64,000 nt of DNA from Komarekiella atlantica HA4396-MV6 (GCA_019359395.1 JAHHHK010000003.1:62001-126000), one strand, 5' to 3'; shown: positions 1 through 9,656, numbered from the stretch's first letter. The notes: generated from the letters alone by a model not told the origin. Numbers and translations: made by a program.

Positions 1-2153
1 ATAACTACGATTCTTATACATTTAATCTGTATCAGATAATTGCAGAAGTAAATGGAGAACTGCCGCTGGTTATTCGTAATGATCAAGTTGATTGGAGCGA
101 ACTGACAAAACTGGTATTCGACAATGTAGTAATTTCTCCTGGGCCTGGTCGTCCAGAAAAGGCTAAAGACTTCGGTATTTGCCAACAGGTAATCCAAAAT
201 GTGGATGTACCCTTGCTTGGTGTTTGCCTTGGACACCAAGGACTTGGCCATTTATATGGTGGAACTGTTATCCATGCTCCAGAAGTCATGCACGGACGAT
301 TAAGCAAGATTTATCACAATAGCTCTGAGCTATTCAAGGGAATTCCTAATCCTTTTTGGGTTGTACGCTACCACTCCCTGATTGTTTCAGAACAATTGCC
401 AAACTGCTTAGAAAAAGTTGCCTGGACTGAGGAAGGACTCGTAATGGGTCTACGTCATCGTCATCTACCATTTTGGGGTGTGCAGTTCCATCCAGAATCT
501 ATCTGCACAGAATATGGCAGAAATCTGCTAGAAAATTTTAGAGAAATCACTTGGCAATTTGCTCAAAAAAAAATCAGAACTGGAAAATCACAATGGCCAG
601 GATACAAGGGAGTTTCTCCACTTATTACTAGCTGTACACGTCAGCCAAGCCAGGAATTTGAAGTTCATAGCAAAAAATTGGATATTTATCCTGATGCAGA
701 ACAGGTATTTGTCCATCTTTTTAGCAAAGAACCAAACAGCTTTTGGCTCGACAGTAGCCTAGTAGAACCTGGTCTTTCTCGCTTCTCTTTTATGGGGGGG
801 AGTGGTGGAACAAACAGTTTATTAGTTGAGTACCACACCCAAACTAGAGAACTGACTATTACTCAGTCAGGCAAAGTAACAAGTTGTACAGACTGTATTT
901 TCGAGTATCTCAAACGTGAACTTGAGCGCCGATACTGCTTGTCTGACGAACTTCCTTTTGATTTTAATTGCGGATTTGTCGGTTACTTTGGTTATGAACT
1001 TAAGGCATCTGGTTCTGAGCTGGTGCATCCTGCGTTACTTCCCGACGCCGTTTTTCTTTTAGCTGATCAAATAATAGTCTTTGACCACCAGGAACAGACT
1101 ACCTATTTGGTATATCTTGCCAACAAGGGTCAAACCACGCAAGCAGAAACCTGGTTTGAGTCAATAGAGCAACAACTTCGTATACTCCCACCCCTACCTC
1201 CGATTGTGCCGCAGGGTAGCCAAGACCTCATAACATTCCGTTTAAGCAGGTCTTACCAAACTTATATTGCCGATATTCAAAAGTGTCTACATGAAATCCA
1301 TGAGGGAGAGAGTTACCAAGTTTGCCTGACGAATAAGCTTTACACAGACACAACTCCTGACCCTTTAATATTTTATCGCACATTACGCCGAGTTAATCCA
1401 GCACCTTATGCAGCATTTTTACGCTTTGGTGACATTGCTATTGCTTGCTCATCCCCAGAACGATTTCTTCAGATTGATCGCCAAGGCTGGGTAGAAACTA
1501 AACCAATCAAGGGTACTCTTAAGCGTGGGCAGACTGTAGAAGAAGACTTTGTACTGCGTGAAAGTTTGCGTAACAGTGAAAAAGACCGGGCTGAAAACCT
1601 GATGATTGTAGATTTGTTACGTAATGATCTTGGATTGGTCTGCGAAGTGGGTAGTATCCATGTTCCAAAATTGATGGCTGTGGAAAGTTATGCAACCATG
1701 CATCAACTTGTTACCACCGTTCGCGGTCGTTTACGCTCCGATATGGGAGCCACCGATTGTATCCGCATGGCATTTCCTGGGGGGTCGATGACAGGTGCTC
1801 CCAAGATTAGAACTATGCAGATTATAGATCAGCTTGAGCAAGAGGCGCGGGGAGTTTACTCAGGTGCGATCGGCTTTTTGGGTCTTAATGGTGCAGCAGA
1901 CTTGAATATTGTGATTCGTACCGCAGTTCTGACTCCGCATGAAACTTCTATAGGTATAGGAGGTGGAATTGTCGCGTTATCTGATGCTCAAGCAGAATTT
2001 GAAGAGACTATGCTGAAAGCAAAAGCTTTAATTCGGGCAATGCTTTTGACTGTCTATGGAGAATCCAAGTGTGAGTTATTCTCTATCGAAGCCAAAAGTA
2101 GAGATTTGAGCGATCGCTTTTGGTACTACGCAAAGTGCGATCGCACTAAATAA
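1..2153 (+). CDS. pabAB: Aminodeoxychorismate synthase, fused glutaminase (PabA) and synthase (PabB), 5' partial
   Basis: Makes 4-amino-4-deoxychorismate from chorismate and glutamine for folate (p-aminobenzoate) synthesis. The reading frame is open from base 3; the first full codons read NYDSYTFNLYQ, the usual start of a class I glutaminase after about seven residues, so only those residues lie outside the window. The glutaminase has the nucleophile Cys in GVCLGHQ (codon at 225-227) and the His/Glu of FHPES (489-497). The synthase half has PIKGT at about 1503-1517; the Lys is typical of PabB, while anthranilate synthases have PIAGT. The GGSMTGAPK chorismate-binding block follows. Glutaminase-first order separates it from TrpEG-type fusions. 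The last roughly 20 codons run through two HIP1 sites and look like a recent tail. Confidence is high for the family and moderate for exact substrate, since secondary-metabolite ADC synthases look the same. Confidence 0.9.
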   Translation, partial: NYDSYTFNLYQIIAEVNGELPLVIRNDQVDWSELTKLVFDNVVISPGPGRPEKAKDFGICQQVIQNVDVPLLGVCLGHQGLGHLYGGTVIHAPEVMHGRLSKIYHNSSELFKGIPNPFWVVRYHSLIVSEQLPNCLEKVAWTEEGLVMGLRHRHLPFWGVQFHPESICTEYGRNLLENFREITWQFAQKKIRTGKSQWPGYKGVSPLITSCTRQPSQEFEVHSKKLDIYPDAEQVFVHLFSKEPNSFWLDSSLVEPGLSRFSFMGGSGGTNSLLVEYHTQTRELTITQSGKVTSCTDCIFEYLKRELERRYCLSDELPFDFNCGFVGYFGYELKASGSELVHPALLPDAVFLLADQIIVFDHQEQTTYLVYLANKGQTTQAETWFESIEQQLRILPPLPPIVPQGSQDLITFRLSRSYQTYIADIQKCLHEIHEGESYQVCLTNKLYTDTTPDPLIFYRTLRRVNPAPYAAFLRFGDIAIACSSPERFLQIDRQGWVETKPIKGTLKRGQTVEEDFVLRESLRNSEKDRAENLMIVDLLRNDLGLVCEVGSIHVPKLMAVESYATMHQLVTTVRGRLRSDMGATDCIRMAFPGGSMTGAPKIRTMQIIDQLEQEARGVYSGAIGFLGLNGAADLNIVIRTAVLTPHETSIGIGGGIVALSDAQAEFEETMLKAKALIRAMLLTVYGESKCELFSIEAKSRDLSDRFWYYAKCDRTK

Positions 2154-2284
2154 CAAACATCTGGTAAAAATCAATGTAGAGACCTAGCACTGCTACGTCT
2201 CTCTGCAAGGGTTCTGGATAACGTATATTTAATTTCACTAGATGTCTAATACCATTTAACTTTAAAAATGATACAAATACGTTG

Positions 2285-2313
2285 GTAGGGGCACGGCAAT
2301 GCCGTGCCCCTAC
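2285..2313. repeat. 29-bp near-perfect palindrome (GC-rich dispersed repeat)
   Basis: Arms GTAGGGGCACGGCA and its exact complement flank one central base. It lies between the converging pabAB and restriction-modification genes, 130 bp past the pabAB stop. There is no T-run after it, so it is more likely a dispersed palindromic repeat than a simple terminator, though as RNA it would fold strongly. Confidence 0.8.
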
Positions 2314-2391
2314 GAGAAATCTATATGTATCAAGATTTTCGTGAATTGGTATAACAGATAATATATCAAATTCAATAAGCGGTAGCTGTAT

Positions 2392-4971
2392 TCAGAAAGT
2401 TTTCTTCTTTTGTGTTTCGTAAGTCTGCAATAGATATTCCCCATTGAAATGAATCAGGTGAGTTACATCTTCGGCAACCCAAACATCGGTTTCCCAAGCA
2501 ATCTCTGCCAGATATGCCACCATTGCCTTGCGGCTGAGAAATGTTGTCACCATCACCAGAGGGATTTGGACACCTTTAAATAATGCTTCAAGTTCCTTTT
2601 TCCGCTTAGGATTAATTGGGCCATGTGAGGTTACAGCTTCAATCAGTACCAACCAGTTATTTGTTGTTAAGTGAATGATAACATCTGGCATTTTGCCGTG
2701 GGAATCGATAGTAACGCCCAAATCTGCCAGTGCTGTTTCATCGAAGTGAGCGAACTTTTCATCTGTATCACCAATATAAATGAGCTTTCCACTAGGGGTA
2801 AAGCGAGGGGCAAAATCATTAATAATTTTTTCAATTAGAATATTCTGACTACCTGGCGATAAAGTTTTGATTTCTCCTGCAATCACTATCGGGATACGAG
2901 ACATTTCACGCTCTTGAGCATACTGCTTCTTCAGGGTGTCAACCGAAGCAAGGTAGGTGCAGATGCTCTTTTCCCATTCGTCAGTACCGTAAGTTCGCAA
3001 TAGTTTGAACGCACTCTCTTCAATTTGATATACAGTTTTGGGACTGTTGATAGGGCGGCTCGGATTATCTGGATTAGCAACTATCAAAGCTGCATCCAGA
3101 AATTGATGCACTGTCTGGCGGCGAACTGTTTCTCGTGTGTTGGGCTTATAGGTTTTGCCATAGTGCTCAGCCATGAAATCCATCATCGGCGTAATTCCGA
3201 TAAAAGGTGAAGTTGCTAATTGCCAAGAATCTGTCGGCTTTAAGCCAAGCAGCGCAAGGAGAGTTAAGGCTGATCTTTCATTAAGTTGTGCTCGTGGAAA
3301 GCCTAATTGTGTCAAAATTTGTAGCGCTTCATCAATTCGAGACTTAATTACGATGGGATTGTTACCTGACTGATTCGACATATTCAGTAGCTTATCTTCT
3401 ATAAGTTCGTCGATTTCCCGCAAAGAGGGAAACTGCTCTTTAATGCCCGTCCCTAAAGACAACAGCTGTTCCAAATTAGGGTACTTTAGTTTCCGCAAAT
3501 CTGTTGCATTGACCTGAGTATGACCATTGAACAACCGAAAAAATAAATCAACCAGGGTTGAATTGAGATAAACAGCAAGCCCACGAGCCAAGGTAAGGCT
3601 AAGTCCACGCCCATCTTTGTGAAAGTAATTCAAGTGATTTTCAAAGCCGACATAGGCATAATTAAATTGGTCAGCATCGTAAACCACCGCAATAACTCGC
3701 CTTTTCTCTTCTTTCGACGAGAATCTTTTACATAAAACGTAATGCTCATTTGGTACTAGAAGATTTGCTGTTTCTTCTATACACACTATGGCTTGGGGTT
3801 TTTTGGTTTTTTTAGGATATTCTACATATCCATTTGATAAATTTACTGGGTAAATTAAAGGAACAGTATGATTTTCTATATTTTTTCTTAAGCAATCTTT
3901 TGCCCTAAAATCTACCACTTTCCCAGTTGAAACTGTTAGCTCTAAATCTTTTAATGTCCAGGTAAAAAGCGCCATTCGCTGAATTATTTTCTGGCTAAAT
4001 TTATCTGGAAGAATATGAATAAACTGCTCTGGATCATCGGGATCAACTAAATCTGTATACGATACAGAGTGTGACATGATCAAGTCATCATTAGCGCCAG
4101 AACTAGTATTGATAATTACGTTACTAGACTTATGCTCTTGTTTTGTAGCTTGGATGATGATAGTTTCCTGCAAAACATCATCATCACTAAATGCTTCTTG
4201 TCGAGACTCAAAAAGATGTACTTGCTGTAAAGCCATCATCTCCAAAAACATCTTCCGAAAGTTACGGAAATACGGCCCATTACAAAAACTGCGCGGGGTA
4301 ATCGCTACAAACTCCCCTCTGGATTTTAGAAGTTTCGCTGTAGCAGCCATAAAACCAGTATAAAGATTGCTTGTCTCTAAACCGATGGAACGCAGCAATT
4401 CGCGCACTTGGGAATGAGCGTTAATTTTCAAATAAGGTGGATTGAGGATAGCATGGGTAAATTCTGCTGCGATCGCACCATTCAATAAACCAGCCTCAAG
4501 CAGCCTGGCTGCATCTTCGATAAAATCAGTCTCACGAATTTCGTAATTAAACGAAATACCCACATGCTGACATTCCTTTTCACATAGTTTTAGCGTCTGC
4601 TGCAAATATCTGATTAGAAGAGGGTCAATTTCATAGGCGACAACGCGCAAACTTAACGTGTGTTTTTGCTGGCATACTTTTGCTACAAATGCGGCTATTA
4701 ATGAACCGATTCCAGCTCCAGCATCAAGCAAGGATATTTCAGGTAAATCTAGACTATCAAACATCCCAGCCATCAATTCTGCTACTGAAGCAGGGGTTAG
4801 AAACTGACCCATCAACCCTTTCTTGCCTTGCTTTAGCTTTAAACTTGCTACAGCCCGCAGAAGATCCACCTCTGCAAGCAAGTTACTATTTGATAGTTTT
4901 GCCAGACTGTTGAACTTTAAAGTATTGGTATGACTAACTAAAAATGCTTTACTATTTGATGGGATGATCAC
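2392..4971 (-). CDS. Fused restriction-modification protein: N6-adenine methylase plus BsuBI/PstI-type endonuclease
   Basis: Single-chain type II R-M protein of 859 residues. The N-terminal half is an Eco57I/gamma-class adenine methyltransferase: GQFLTP (55-60), the AdoMet loop LLDAGAGIGSL (81-91) and catalytic NPPY (177-180). From about residue 570 it matches BsuBI/PstI endonucleases: a helical N-domain, then a catalytic core with PD (762-763) and IEAVTSHGP (777-785; Glu778), followed by a Lys/Arg-rich helix. In the classical BsuBI and PstI systems the two activities are separate genes that recognise CTGCAG, so this is a fusion and the same target is inferred. No separate methylase or specificity gene lies beside it. 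The ATG at 4971 is the first in-frame start. It ends facing pabAB. Confidence is high for both domains and moderate for the target. Confidence 0.9.
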   Translation of the reverse strand: MIIPSNSKAFLVSHTNTLKFNSLAKLSNSNLLAEVDLLRAVASLKLKQGKKGLMGQFLTPASVAELMAGMFDSLDLPEISLLDAGAGIGSLIAAFVAKVCQQKHTLSLRVVAYEIDPLLIRYLQQTLKLCEKECQHVGISFNYEIRETDFIEDAARLLEAGLLNGAIAAEFTHAILNPPYLKINAHSQVRELLRSIGLETSNLYTGFMAATAKLLKSRGEFVAITPRSFCNGPYFRNFRKMFLEMMALQQVHLFESRQEAFSDDDVLQETIIIQATKQEHKSSNVIINTSSGANDDLIMSHSVSYTDLVDPDDPEQFIHILPDKFSQKIIQRMALFTWTLKDLELTVSTGKVVDFRAKDCLRKNIENHTVPLIYPVNLSNGYVEYPKKTKKPQAIVCIEETANLLVPNEHYVLCKRFSSKEEKRRVIAVVYDADQFNYAYVGFENHLNYFHKDGRGLSLTLARGLAVYLNSTLVDLFFRLFNGHTQVNATDLRKLKYPNLEQLLSLGTGIKEQFPSLREIDELIEDKLLNMSNQSGNNPIVIKSRIDEALQILTQLGFPRAQLNERSALTLLALLGLKPTDSWQLATSPFIGITPMMDFMAEHYGKTYKPNTRETVRRQTVHQFLDAALIVANPDNPSRPINSPKTVYQIEESAFKLLRTYGTDEWEKSICTYLASVDTLKKQYAQEREMSRIPIVIAGEIKTLSPGSQNILIEKIINDFAPRFTPSGKLIYIGDTDEKFAHFDETALADLGVTIDSHGKMPDVIIHLTTNNWLVLIEAVTSHGPINPKRKKELEALFKGVQIPLVMVTTFLSRKAMVAYLAEIAWETDVWVAEDVTHLIHFNGEYLLQTYETQKKKTF

Positions 4972-5091
4972 GGTCTAGCTTCTTAATTGTTCTCACACTA
5001 TTCTAAAATGTCAACGAAATTATCAAAATTCTTGGCAATATTCGCATCTCGGTTGAGAGGCAAAAACAGGAAAAAACTTAAGACTCAGCAC

Positions 5092-6441
5092 TCACAAAAG
5101 CCCTGCTGACTCATACAGTCGTTTAACCATTGCTGTAATCTTCGCACCATAATTTAAATCTGCCGCCCAGCGCCCTGATAGCTGTTCGATTGATGGCGCG
5201 ACACCGCGTGTAACAAAGCGGAACCGTGGATCGACTACTTCCTGTACTAGAGGTTCTAGACTAGCGTACGCTTTTAAGTGTTGGATGTGTGCTCTTACGC
5301 CAATTCTGGCACTTTCAAAAGATGCAGCCTCCGCACCACCACCAATTGCGCCTAAGCCTGCAAAGTTATTTTGCTCAGGTCTAATATCACCACCAAAGCG
5401 TAAAAATCCAGTTTCTACACACATTTGGCAAAAAGCAATATCATAGTTTACCCCTTCTATACCTGCTTCTTCCCGATATAGTTTGGGGATGTCAGGAAAT
5501 TTGACTAAAGCATTTTCATTGTTATTTCTCAGGAATAGTTGCAACTGCACTTCTGAAGTATTACCGTTTGACATGACTCGATCAAATTGACCTGGGCAAA
5601 CTGCCAAATTTGATCGCAAGCTGACGGTACGAGTTGCAGCATCCCAGCTGACTGCAACATTAAAATCCCGTAGTTCGATCGCTTTGACATATACTATTTT
5701 GCGATAGGTGATCCGGCGAACATTAGACGCTGTTGACAGGTCAATCCGCAAGCGATCTACTAAATCAATGGGGATGTATGCGTTACCGTTAATCAGCACC
5801 CCTTGCTCTAAATAATTTTGCCCGTTAATGTTGATATTGATTGCCGTATAAGTCGGTTCTTGAGGATTTCCAGTGGGGTCAATCACACGACTCCAAGATG
5901 CTAGCCCATCGGAAATTCCCAAGGCAAAATCGCGGCGACGATTTTGCAGCAAAGCCCGATCCTCTGGACTGCTGAGAAAACCCACTTGCATCGATAAAGA
6001 AGGCAGTGTTGTCCGGCGACAGAATGCTAAACTACCCAGTCCACTATCTGTATCTGGTTTGACTCCGCGATTGGGTAACTGGGGTACGCGACGTAATAAG
6101 CCCATTAGCAATAGTTCAGCATTGCTCTTGCGCTCATTATTATTGGCAATATAAAAGACGCTAGACCCACGCACAGAAGGGCTGTTAGCCGCATCAGATT
6201 CAATTTCTAGGGCTACATCACCCCGACGTCCACGGGAATTTATCCAGGTGATAGTTTGAGCGGCACTTAGATCATCTGGAACTGACAAAACTTCAAAAAT
6301 CCTTGCTCTGAGTTCCGTGACAATTAAATCCCGTAGTAGAATCATTTCTCTAGCTTCGGTTGTATCACCTGCGATCGCACCTGGATCAATTCCTCCAGCT
6401 TCCTTGCCTCCGTGAGCCGCCGAAATAAAAATACGTCCCAT
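5092..6441 (-). CDS. Cell-wall hydrolase: amidase_3-like domain (apparently inactive) plus glucosaminidase domain
   Basis: 449 residues with no signal peptide. Residues 1-175 follow the amidase_3 (N-acetylmuramoyl-L-alanine amidase) fold: AAHGG supplies the first zinc-ligand His10, and an acidic TTEAREM block follows. The usual second His of the IHANA-type motif is Glu81 (LEIESDAAN), and the catalytic Glu of the VEVGFLS-type motif is Gln152 (SMQVGFLS). A central segment (about 195-275) resembles a small beta-rich copper-amine-oxidase-N-like module. Residues 310-449 match endo-beta-N-acetylglucosaminidases, with the catalytic Glu in CVETGF and the NNFAGLGA motif. I infer that it cleaves the glycan strand through the C-terminal domain while the N-terminal domain may only bind wall peptides. 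Export without a signal sequence is unexplained. Confidence 0.75.
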   Translation of the reverse strand: MGRIFISAAHGGKEAGGIDPGAIAGDTTEAREMILLRDLIVTELRARIFEVLSVPDDLSAAQTITWINSRGRRGDVALEIESDAANSPSVRGSSVFYIANNNERKSNAELLLMGLLRRVPQLPNRGVKPDTDSGLGSLAFCRRTTLPSLSMQVGFLSSPEDRALLQNRRRDFALGISDGLASWSRVIDPTGNPQEPTYTAINININGQNYLEQGVLINGNAYIPIDLVDRLRIDLSTASNVRRITYRKIVYVKAIELRDFNVAVSWDAATRTVSLRSNLAVCPGQFDRVMSNGNTSEVQLQLFLRNNNENALVKFPDIPKLYREEAGIEGVNYDIAFCQMCVETGFLRFGGDIRPEQNNFAGLGAIGGGAEAASFESARIGVRAHIQHLKAYASLEPLVQEVVDPRFRFVTRGVAPSIEQLSGRWAADLNYGAKITAMVKRLYESAGLL

Positions 6442-6596
6442 CTCCAGTATTTCCTCTGATAAAATTAAGCGTCAGTAATTATATAGATCATTCTTGTAGC
6501 AACAAGAATATAATAGCCATCAGAAGTCCTTTGTTATTTGCCTTTTGTTATTTCTCTAAACTTGGGGACTAGGGACTGGGTATTGGTACGGCACAA

Positions 6597-6721
6597 TAGA
6601 CCTCTTGCAAAAGTCCGAAAACTATTAGTGTCATTCTGACCAGAACGTAGTGGAGGGAAGAATCTCCGAGATGTTTCGCTCCGCTCAACATGACAATTTA
6701 AGCATTTATGCAAGAGGTCTA
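6597..6721. mobile_element. MITE-like element family A, complete copy 1 (125 bp)
   Basis: Perfect 13-bp terminal inverted repeats TAGACCTCTTGCA / TGCAAGAGGTCTA bound a 125-bp unit with no coding capacity. The same unit recurs, in inverse orientation or interrupted, at 41886, 48600 and 61135. It fills much of the 6442-6823 intergenic gap; the rest holds a short run of GGGACT-type heptamers (about 6563-6580) and otherwise nothing I recognise. Confidence 0.85.
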
Positions 6722-6823
6722 ATCAGTTTGGCAAATATATTGTCAATATCGCTGAGGGAAGAGATATTCATGTAGGCGATCGCATCTTAATATCTCAAGT
6801 TTGCGCGTTCCATCAAAACCTTT

Positions 6824-7165
6824 TTAAGTGACTGGACGTACTACACGAATTAGTTTTTCTGGCAACGGTTCTTCTGCTGTCACAGCCTCATCTATCCGTG
6901 CTGCAAACTGTTCCCAATTACGATTGTTGGTACAAACAATAATGCCGAAGTGGTTAGGATCACGGCGATGCAAACGGATAAAATTATCTCTATTGATAGT
7001 TAATATCGAGCGTTTTTGACTTGTAGCAAATGCCAGCACTTCGTTATCTGGTATACCTTGCTCTGCATTTCCAGCTTCTTGGACTGTCAAAACATCATGC
7101 CCCAAACCGCGTAATAATTCCACAACCGGGAACGGAAACTGCTCGTCTGCGTAAAACCGTGCCAT
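6824..7165 (-). CDS. DUF5615 PIN-like toxin
   Basis: 113-residue protein of the DUF5615 family, predicted Mut7-C/PIN-like ribonucleases that act as toxins. The acidic positions expected for a metal-binding site are present: ADEQFP with Asp7/Glu8 at the N-terminus, IPDNEV (Asp40, Glu42) and TINRDNF (Asp60). The start codon at 7165 lies three bases after the stop of the upstream DUF433 gene, so the two are almost certainly co-transcribed with the antitoxin first. Family membership is clear; toxicity and RNase activity come from the family and are not visible here. Confidence 0.88.
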   Translation of the reverse strand: MARFYADEQFPFPVVELLRGLGHDVLTVQEAGNAEQGIPDNEVLAFATSQKRSILTINRDNFIRLHRRDPNHFGIIVCTNNRNWEQFAARIDEAVTAEEPLPEKLIRVVRPVT

Positions 7166-7168
7166 TGA

Positions 7169-7495
7169 CTAGGCTACCTCATTACGCTCAATTGCCAATT
7201 CGATTTCATCGGGGTTAGCTTCTGCATATATCCAAGCATTAGCTAAATCTGTAGCTGTAATGGTAGGATAGCTTGTCAAGAGGTCAGCATCACTATATCC
7301 AAGACGGCGAGCTTCCACAAGTACCCAGATGGGAATACGAGTTTTAGCGATGCGAGCCTCTCCACCACAGACTCTAGGAGTTTTCTCAATTCCTTGCCAA
7401 TTGCTGCCAAGACTTTGAGCAAGTAACTGTATAGCCTGCACTTTTTCACCAGGACTGAGGGCAAGAAGTTGTTGTTCTAACTCTTTGAGTGTCAC
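7169..7495 (-). CDS. DUF433 antitoxin
   Basis: 108 residues. The C-terminal two-thirds is a DUF433 domain: RVCGGEARIAKTRIPIWVLVE, then a YSDADLLTSYPTIT-type segment ending in DLANAWIYAEANPDEIE. DUF433 proteins have a winged-helix fold and pair with DUF5615 toxins, as here. The roughly 40-residue N-terminal extension (ELEQQLLALSPGEKVQAIQLL) is predicted to be helical and resembles addiction-module leader segments found in cyanobacterial antitoxins. It probably represses its own promoter in the 7496-7704 gap, which it shares divergently with dnaG; no operator was identified. Confidence 0.88.
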   Translation of the reverse strand: MTLKELEQQLLALSPGEKVQAIQLLAQSLGSNWQGIEKTPRVCGGEARIAKTRIPIWVLVEARRLGYSDADLLTSYPTITATDLANAWIYAEANPDEIELAIERNEVA

Positions 7496-7704
7496 GGATG
7501 TAAATCCTCTGATGTTTTATAAGGCTAGATTTACAATTTTATCAATTGCTAGGTTGATTCGAGTTACGATGCGAGTAACTTGAGGAGAAATAACGCTCGT
7601 TTAGGAGCCAGTTTACAATAAGTACTGATGCAGCAATTTTGGCTTGGCAGACTACTAGTTGAAGATTGCGGCAAAATATAATCAATTATGACTAATGGCT
7701 AATT

Positions 7705-9621
7705 ATGCAAATCCCCCGCTTGCACCCAGACACAATTGAAGAAGTTAAACTACGAGCTGATATTGTAGATGTTGTCTCGGAATACGTAGTTTTACGCAAA
7801 CGCGGGAAAGATTTTGTCGGTTTATGCCCCTTCCATGACGAGAAAACTCCGAGCTTCACTGTTAGCCAAACCAAGCAAATGTACTATTGCTTTGGCTGTC
7901 AAGCTGGGGGAAATGCCATTAAGTTTGTGATGGATTTGGGCAAGCGCCAATTTGCGGAAGTAGTACTGGATTTGGCGCGGCGTTACCAAGTGCCTGTACA
8001 AACCCTGGAACCAGAACAAAGGCAAGAATTGCAGCGTCAGCTATCTCTGCGTGAACAGTTATATGAAGTTCTGGCTTCGACGGCACATTTTTATCAACAC
8101 GCCCTCAAACAATCTCAGGGACAAAAGGCAATTGAGTATTTGCAATCCAACCGTTATCTGAGAACAGAAACTATTGAGCAGTTTGGCTTGGGTTATGCCC
8201 CCGCAGGTTGGGAAACTCTCCATCGCTATTTGGTGGAAGATAAACGCTACCCAGCGCAACTGCTAGAAAAAGCGGGATTGATTAAGCCACGGAAAGAAGG
8301 AGGCGGTTATTATGACGTGTTTCGCGATCGCCTGATGATTCCCATCCGCGATGTCCAAGGGCGTGTAATTGCTTTTGGTGGTAGAACCCTCACTGATGAG
8401 CAGCCTAAATATTTAAATTCACCCGAAACTGAACTTTTTAGTAAAGGTAAAACATTATTTGCCCTCGATCAAGCTAAAGGTGGGATTTCTCAACGTGATC
8501 AAGCGGTAGTTGTAGAGGGATATTTTGATGCGATCGCTCTCCATGCTGCTGGTATTACTAACGCTGTCGCCTCCCTCGGTACTGCTTTAAGTTTGGAACA
8601 AGTACGGCAGGTATTACGCTACACCGAATCAAAACAATTAGTACTCAACTTTGACGCCGATAAAGCCGGAACTAATGCCGCCGAACGAGCGATCGGTGAA
8701 ATTGCCGAACTAGCATATAAAGGGGAAGTTCAATTAAAGATTCTCAACTTACCTGATGGCAAAGATGCTGATGAATACTTGTATAGCCATACCTCAGAAG
8801 ATTATCATCAACTGTTAGTAAATGCACCACTTTGGCTGGACTGGCAGATTCAGCAAATTATCAAAGATCGTGATTTAAAACAGGCTACTGATTTTCAGCA
8901 AGTAACTCAACAGATAGTAAAGTTACTCAAAAATATAGCTAACAGTGATACTCGTAACTATTATGTTTCTTATTGTGCAGAGATACTCAGTTTAGGCGAT
9001 ACCAGACTTATACCTTTACGAGTCGAAAATCTGTTAACTCAAATTGCTCCGGTTGCGGCGACTACATACTCTAAACCTGTGTCAGCAAAGAAAGCATGGG
9101 GAAGTAGTGTTTCTCAATCTCCAATCCCCAGCGATCGCAGTCTTTTAGAACACGCAGAGGCGTTATTACTGCGAATTTACATGCATTGCCCCGAACAGCG
9201 TCAAGCCATTGTTGAGGAATTAGAGGAGCGAGATTTACAATTTAGCCTTTCCCATCACCGATTTTTGTGGCAACAAATTTTAGAAGCGAAGGTAGATCAA
9301 GGGGATTTAGTATCAACTCTGCAAGATAGATATTTAGAATTATCTGAAGAATTGGGATTAGTGTCTCATTTGTTTCATTTAAATGAGAAAAGCAAAAAAG
9401 AACTACTTCGCACTCCTCAAGTAGTTCAAGCTGCGATCGCTTGCATGGATTTAGTAATGCGTGAAAAACGCTATCGTCACTTTTTAGAACTATGGCAGCA
9501 AACCGATCCTGAAGCAGAACCAGAGCGCTATCAATCCTATTATCAAGCTTTCTACGCCGAAAAATTAAAGCTTCAGAAAATAGACCGACAACGGCTATTT
9601 TCCATCACAGAATTGCTGTAG
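7705..9621 (+). CDS. dnaG: DNA primase DnaG
   Basis: 638-residue replication primase that makes RNA primers for lagging-strand synthesis. The N-terminal CHC2 zinc ribbon is intact: CPFH (Cys41, His44) and CFGC (Cys62, Cys65). The Toprim core has the acidic motifs VVVEGYFDA (Glu271) and NFDADKAG (Asp317, Asp319). The C-terminal region (about 470-638) is the helicase-interaction part. The start MQIPRLHPDT is typical of the family. It is followed after only 36 bp by a fic gene on the same strand. Confidence 0.97.
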   Translation: MQIPRLHPDTIEEVKLRADIVDVVSEYVVLRKRGKDFVGLCPFHDEKTPSFTVSQTKQMYYCFGCQAGGNAIKFVMDLGKRQFAEVVLDLARRYQVPVQTLEPEQRQELQRQLSLREQLYEVLASTAHFYQHALKQSQGQKAIEYLQSNRYLRTETIEQFGLGYAPAGWETLHRYLVEDKRYPAQLLEKAGLIKPRKEGGGYYDVFRDRLMIPIRDVQGRVIAFGGRTLTDEQPKYLNSPETELFSKGKTLFALDQAKGGISQRDQAVVVEGYFDAIALHAAGITNAVASLGTALSLEQVRQVLRYTESKQLVLNFDADKAGTNAAERAIGEIAELAYKGEVQLKILNLPDGKDADEYLYSHTSEDYHQLLVNAPLWLDWQIQQIIKDRDLKQATDFQQVTQQIVKLLKNIANSDTRNYYVSYCAEILSLGDTRLIPLRVENLLTQIAPVAATTYSKPVSAKKAWGSSVSQSPIPSDRSLLEHAEALLLRIYMHCPEQRQAIVEELEERDLQFSLSHHRFLWQQILEAKVDQGDLVSTLQDRYLELSEELGLVSHLFHLNEKSKKELLRTPQVVQAAIACMDLVMREKRYRHFLELWQQTDPEAEPERYQSYYQAFYAEKLKLQKIDRQRLFSITELL

Positions 9622-9656
9622 GTTGTTATAATCGTTCTCTTTACAGCTAGTTTATT

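Noticed and set aside
200-2153. Anthranilate synthase (TrpE-TrpG fusion)
   Set aside because: Glutaminase-first order and PIKGT rather than PIAGT indicate aminodeoxychorismate synthase.
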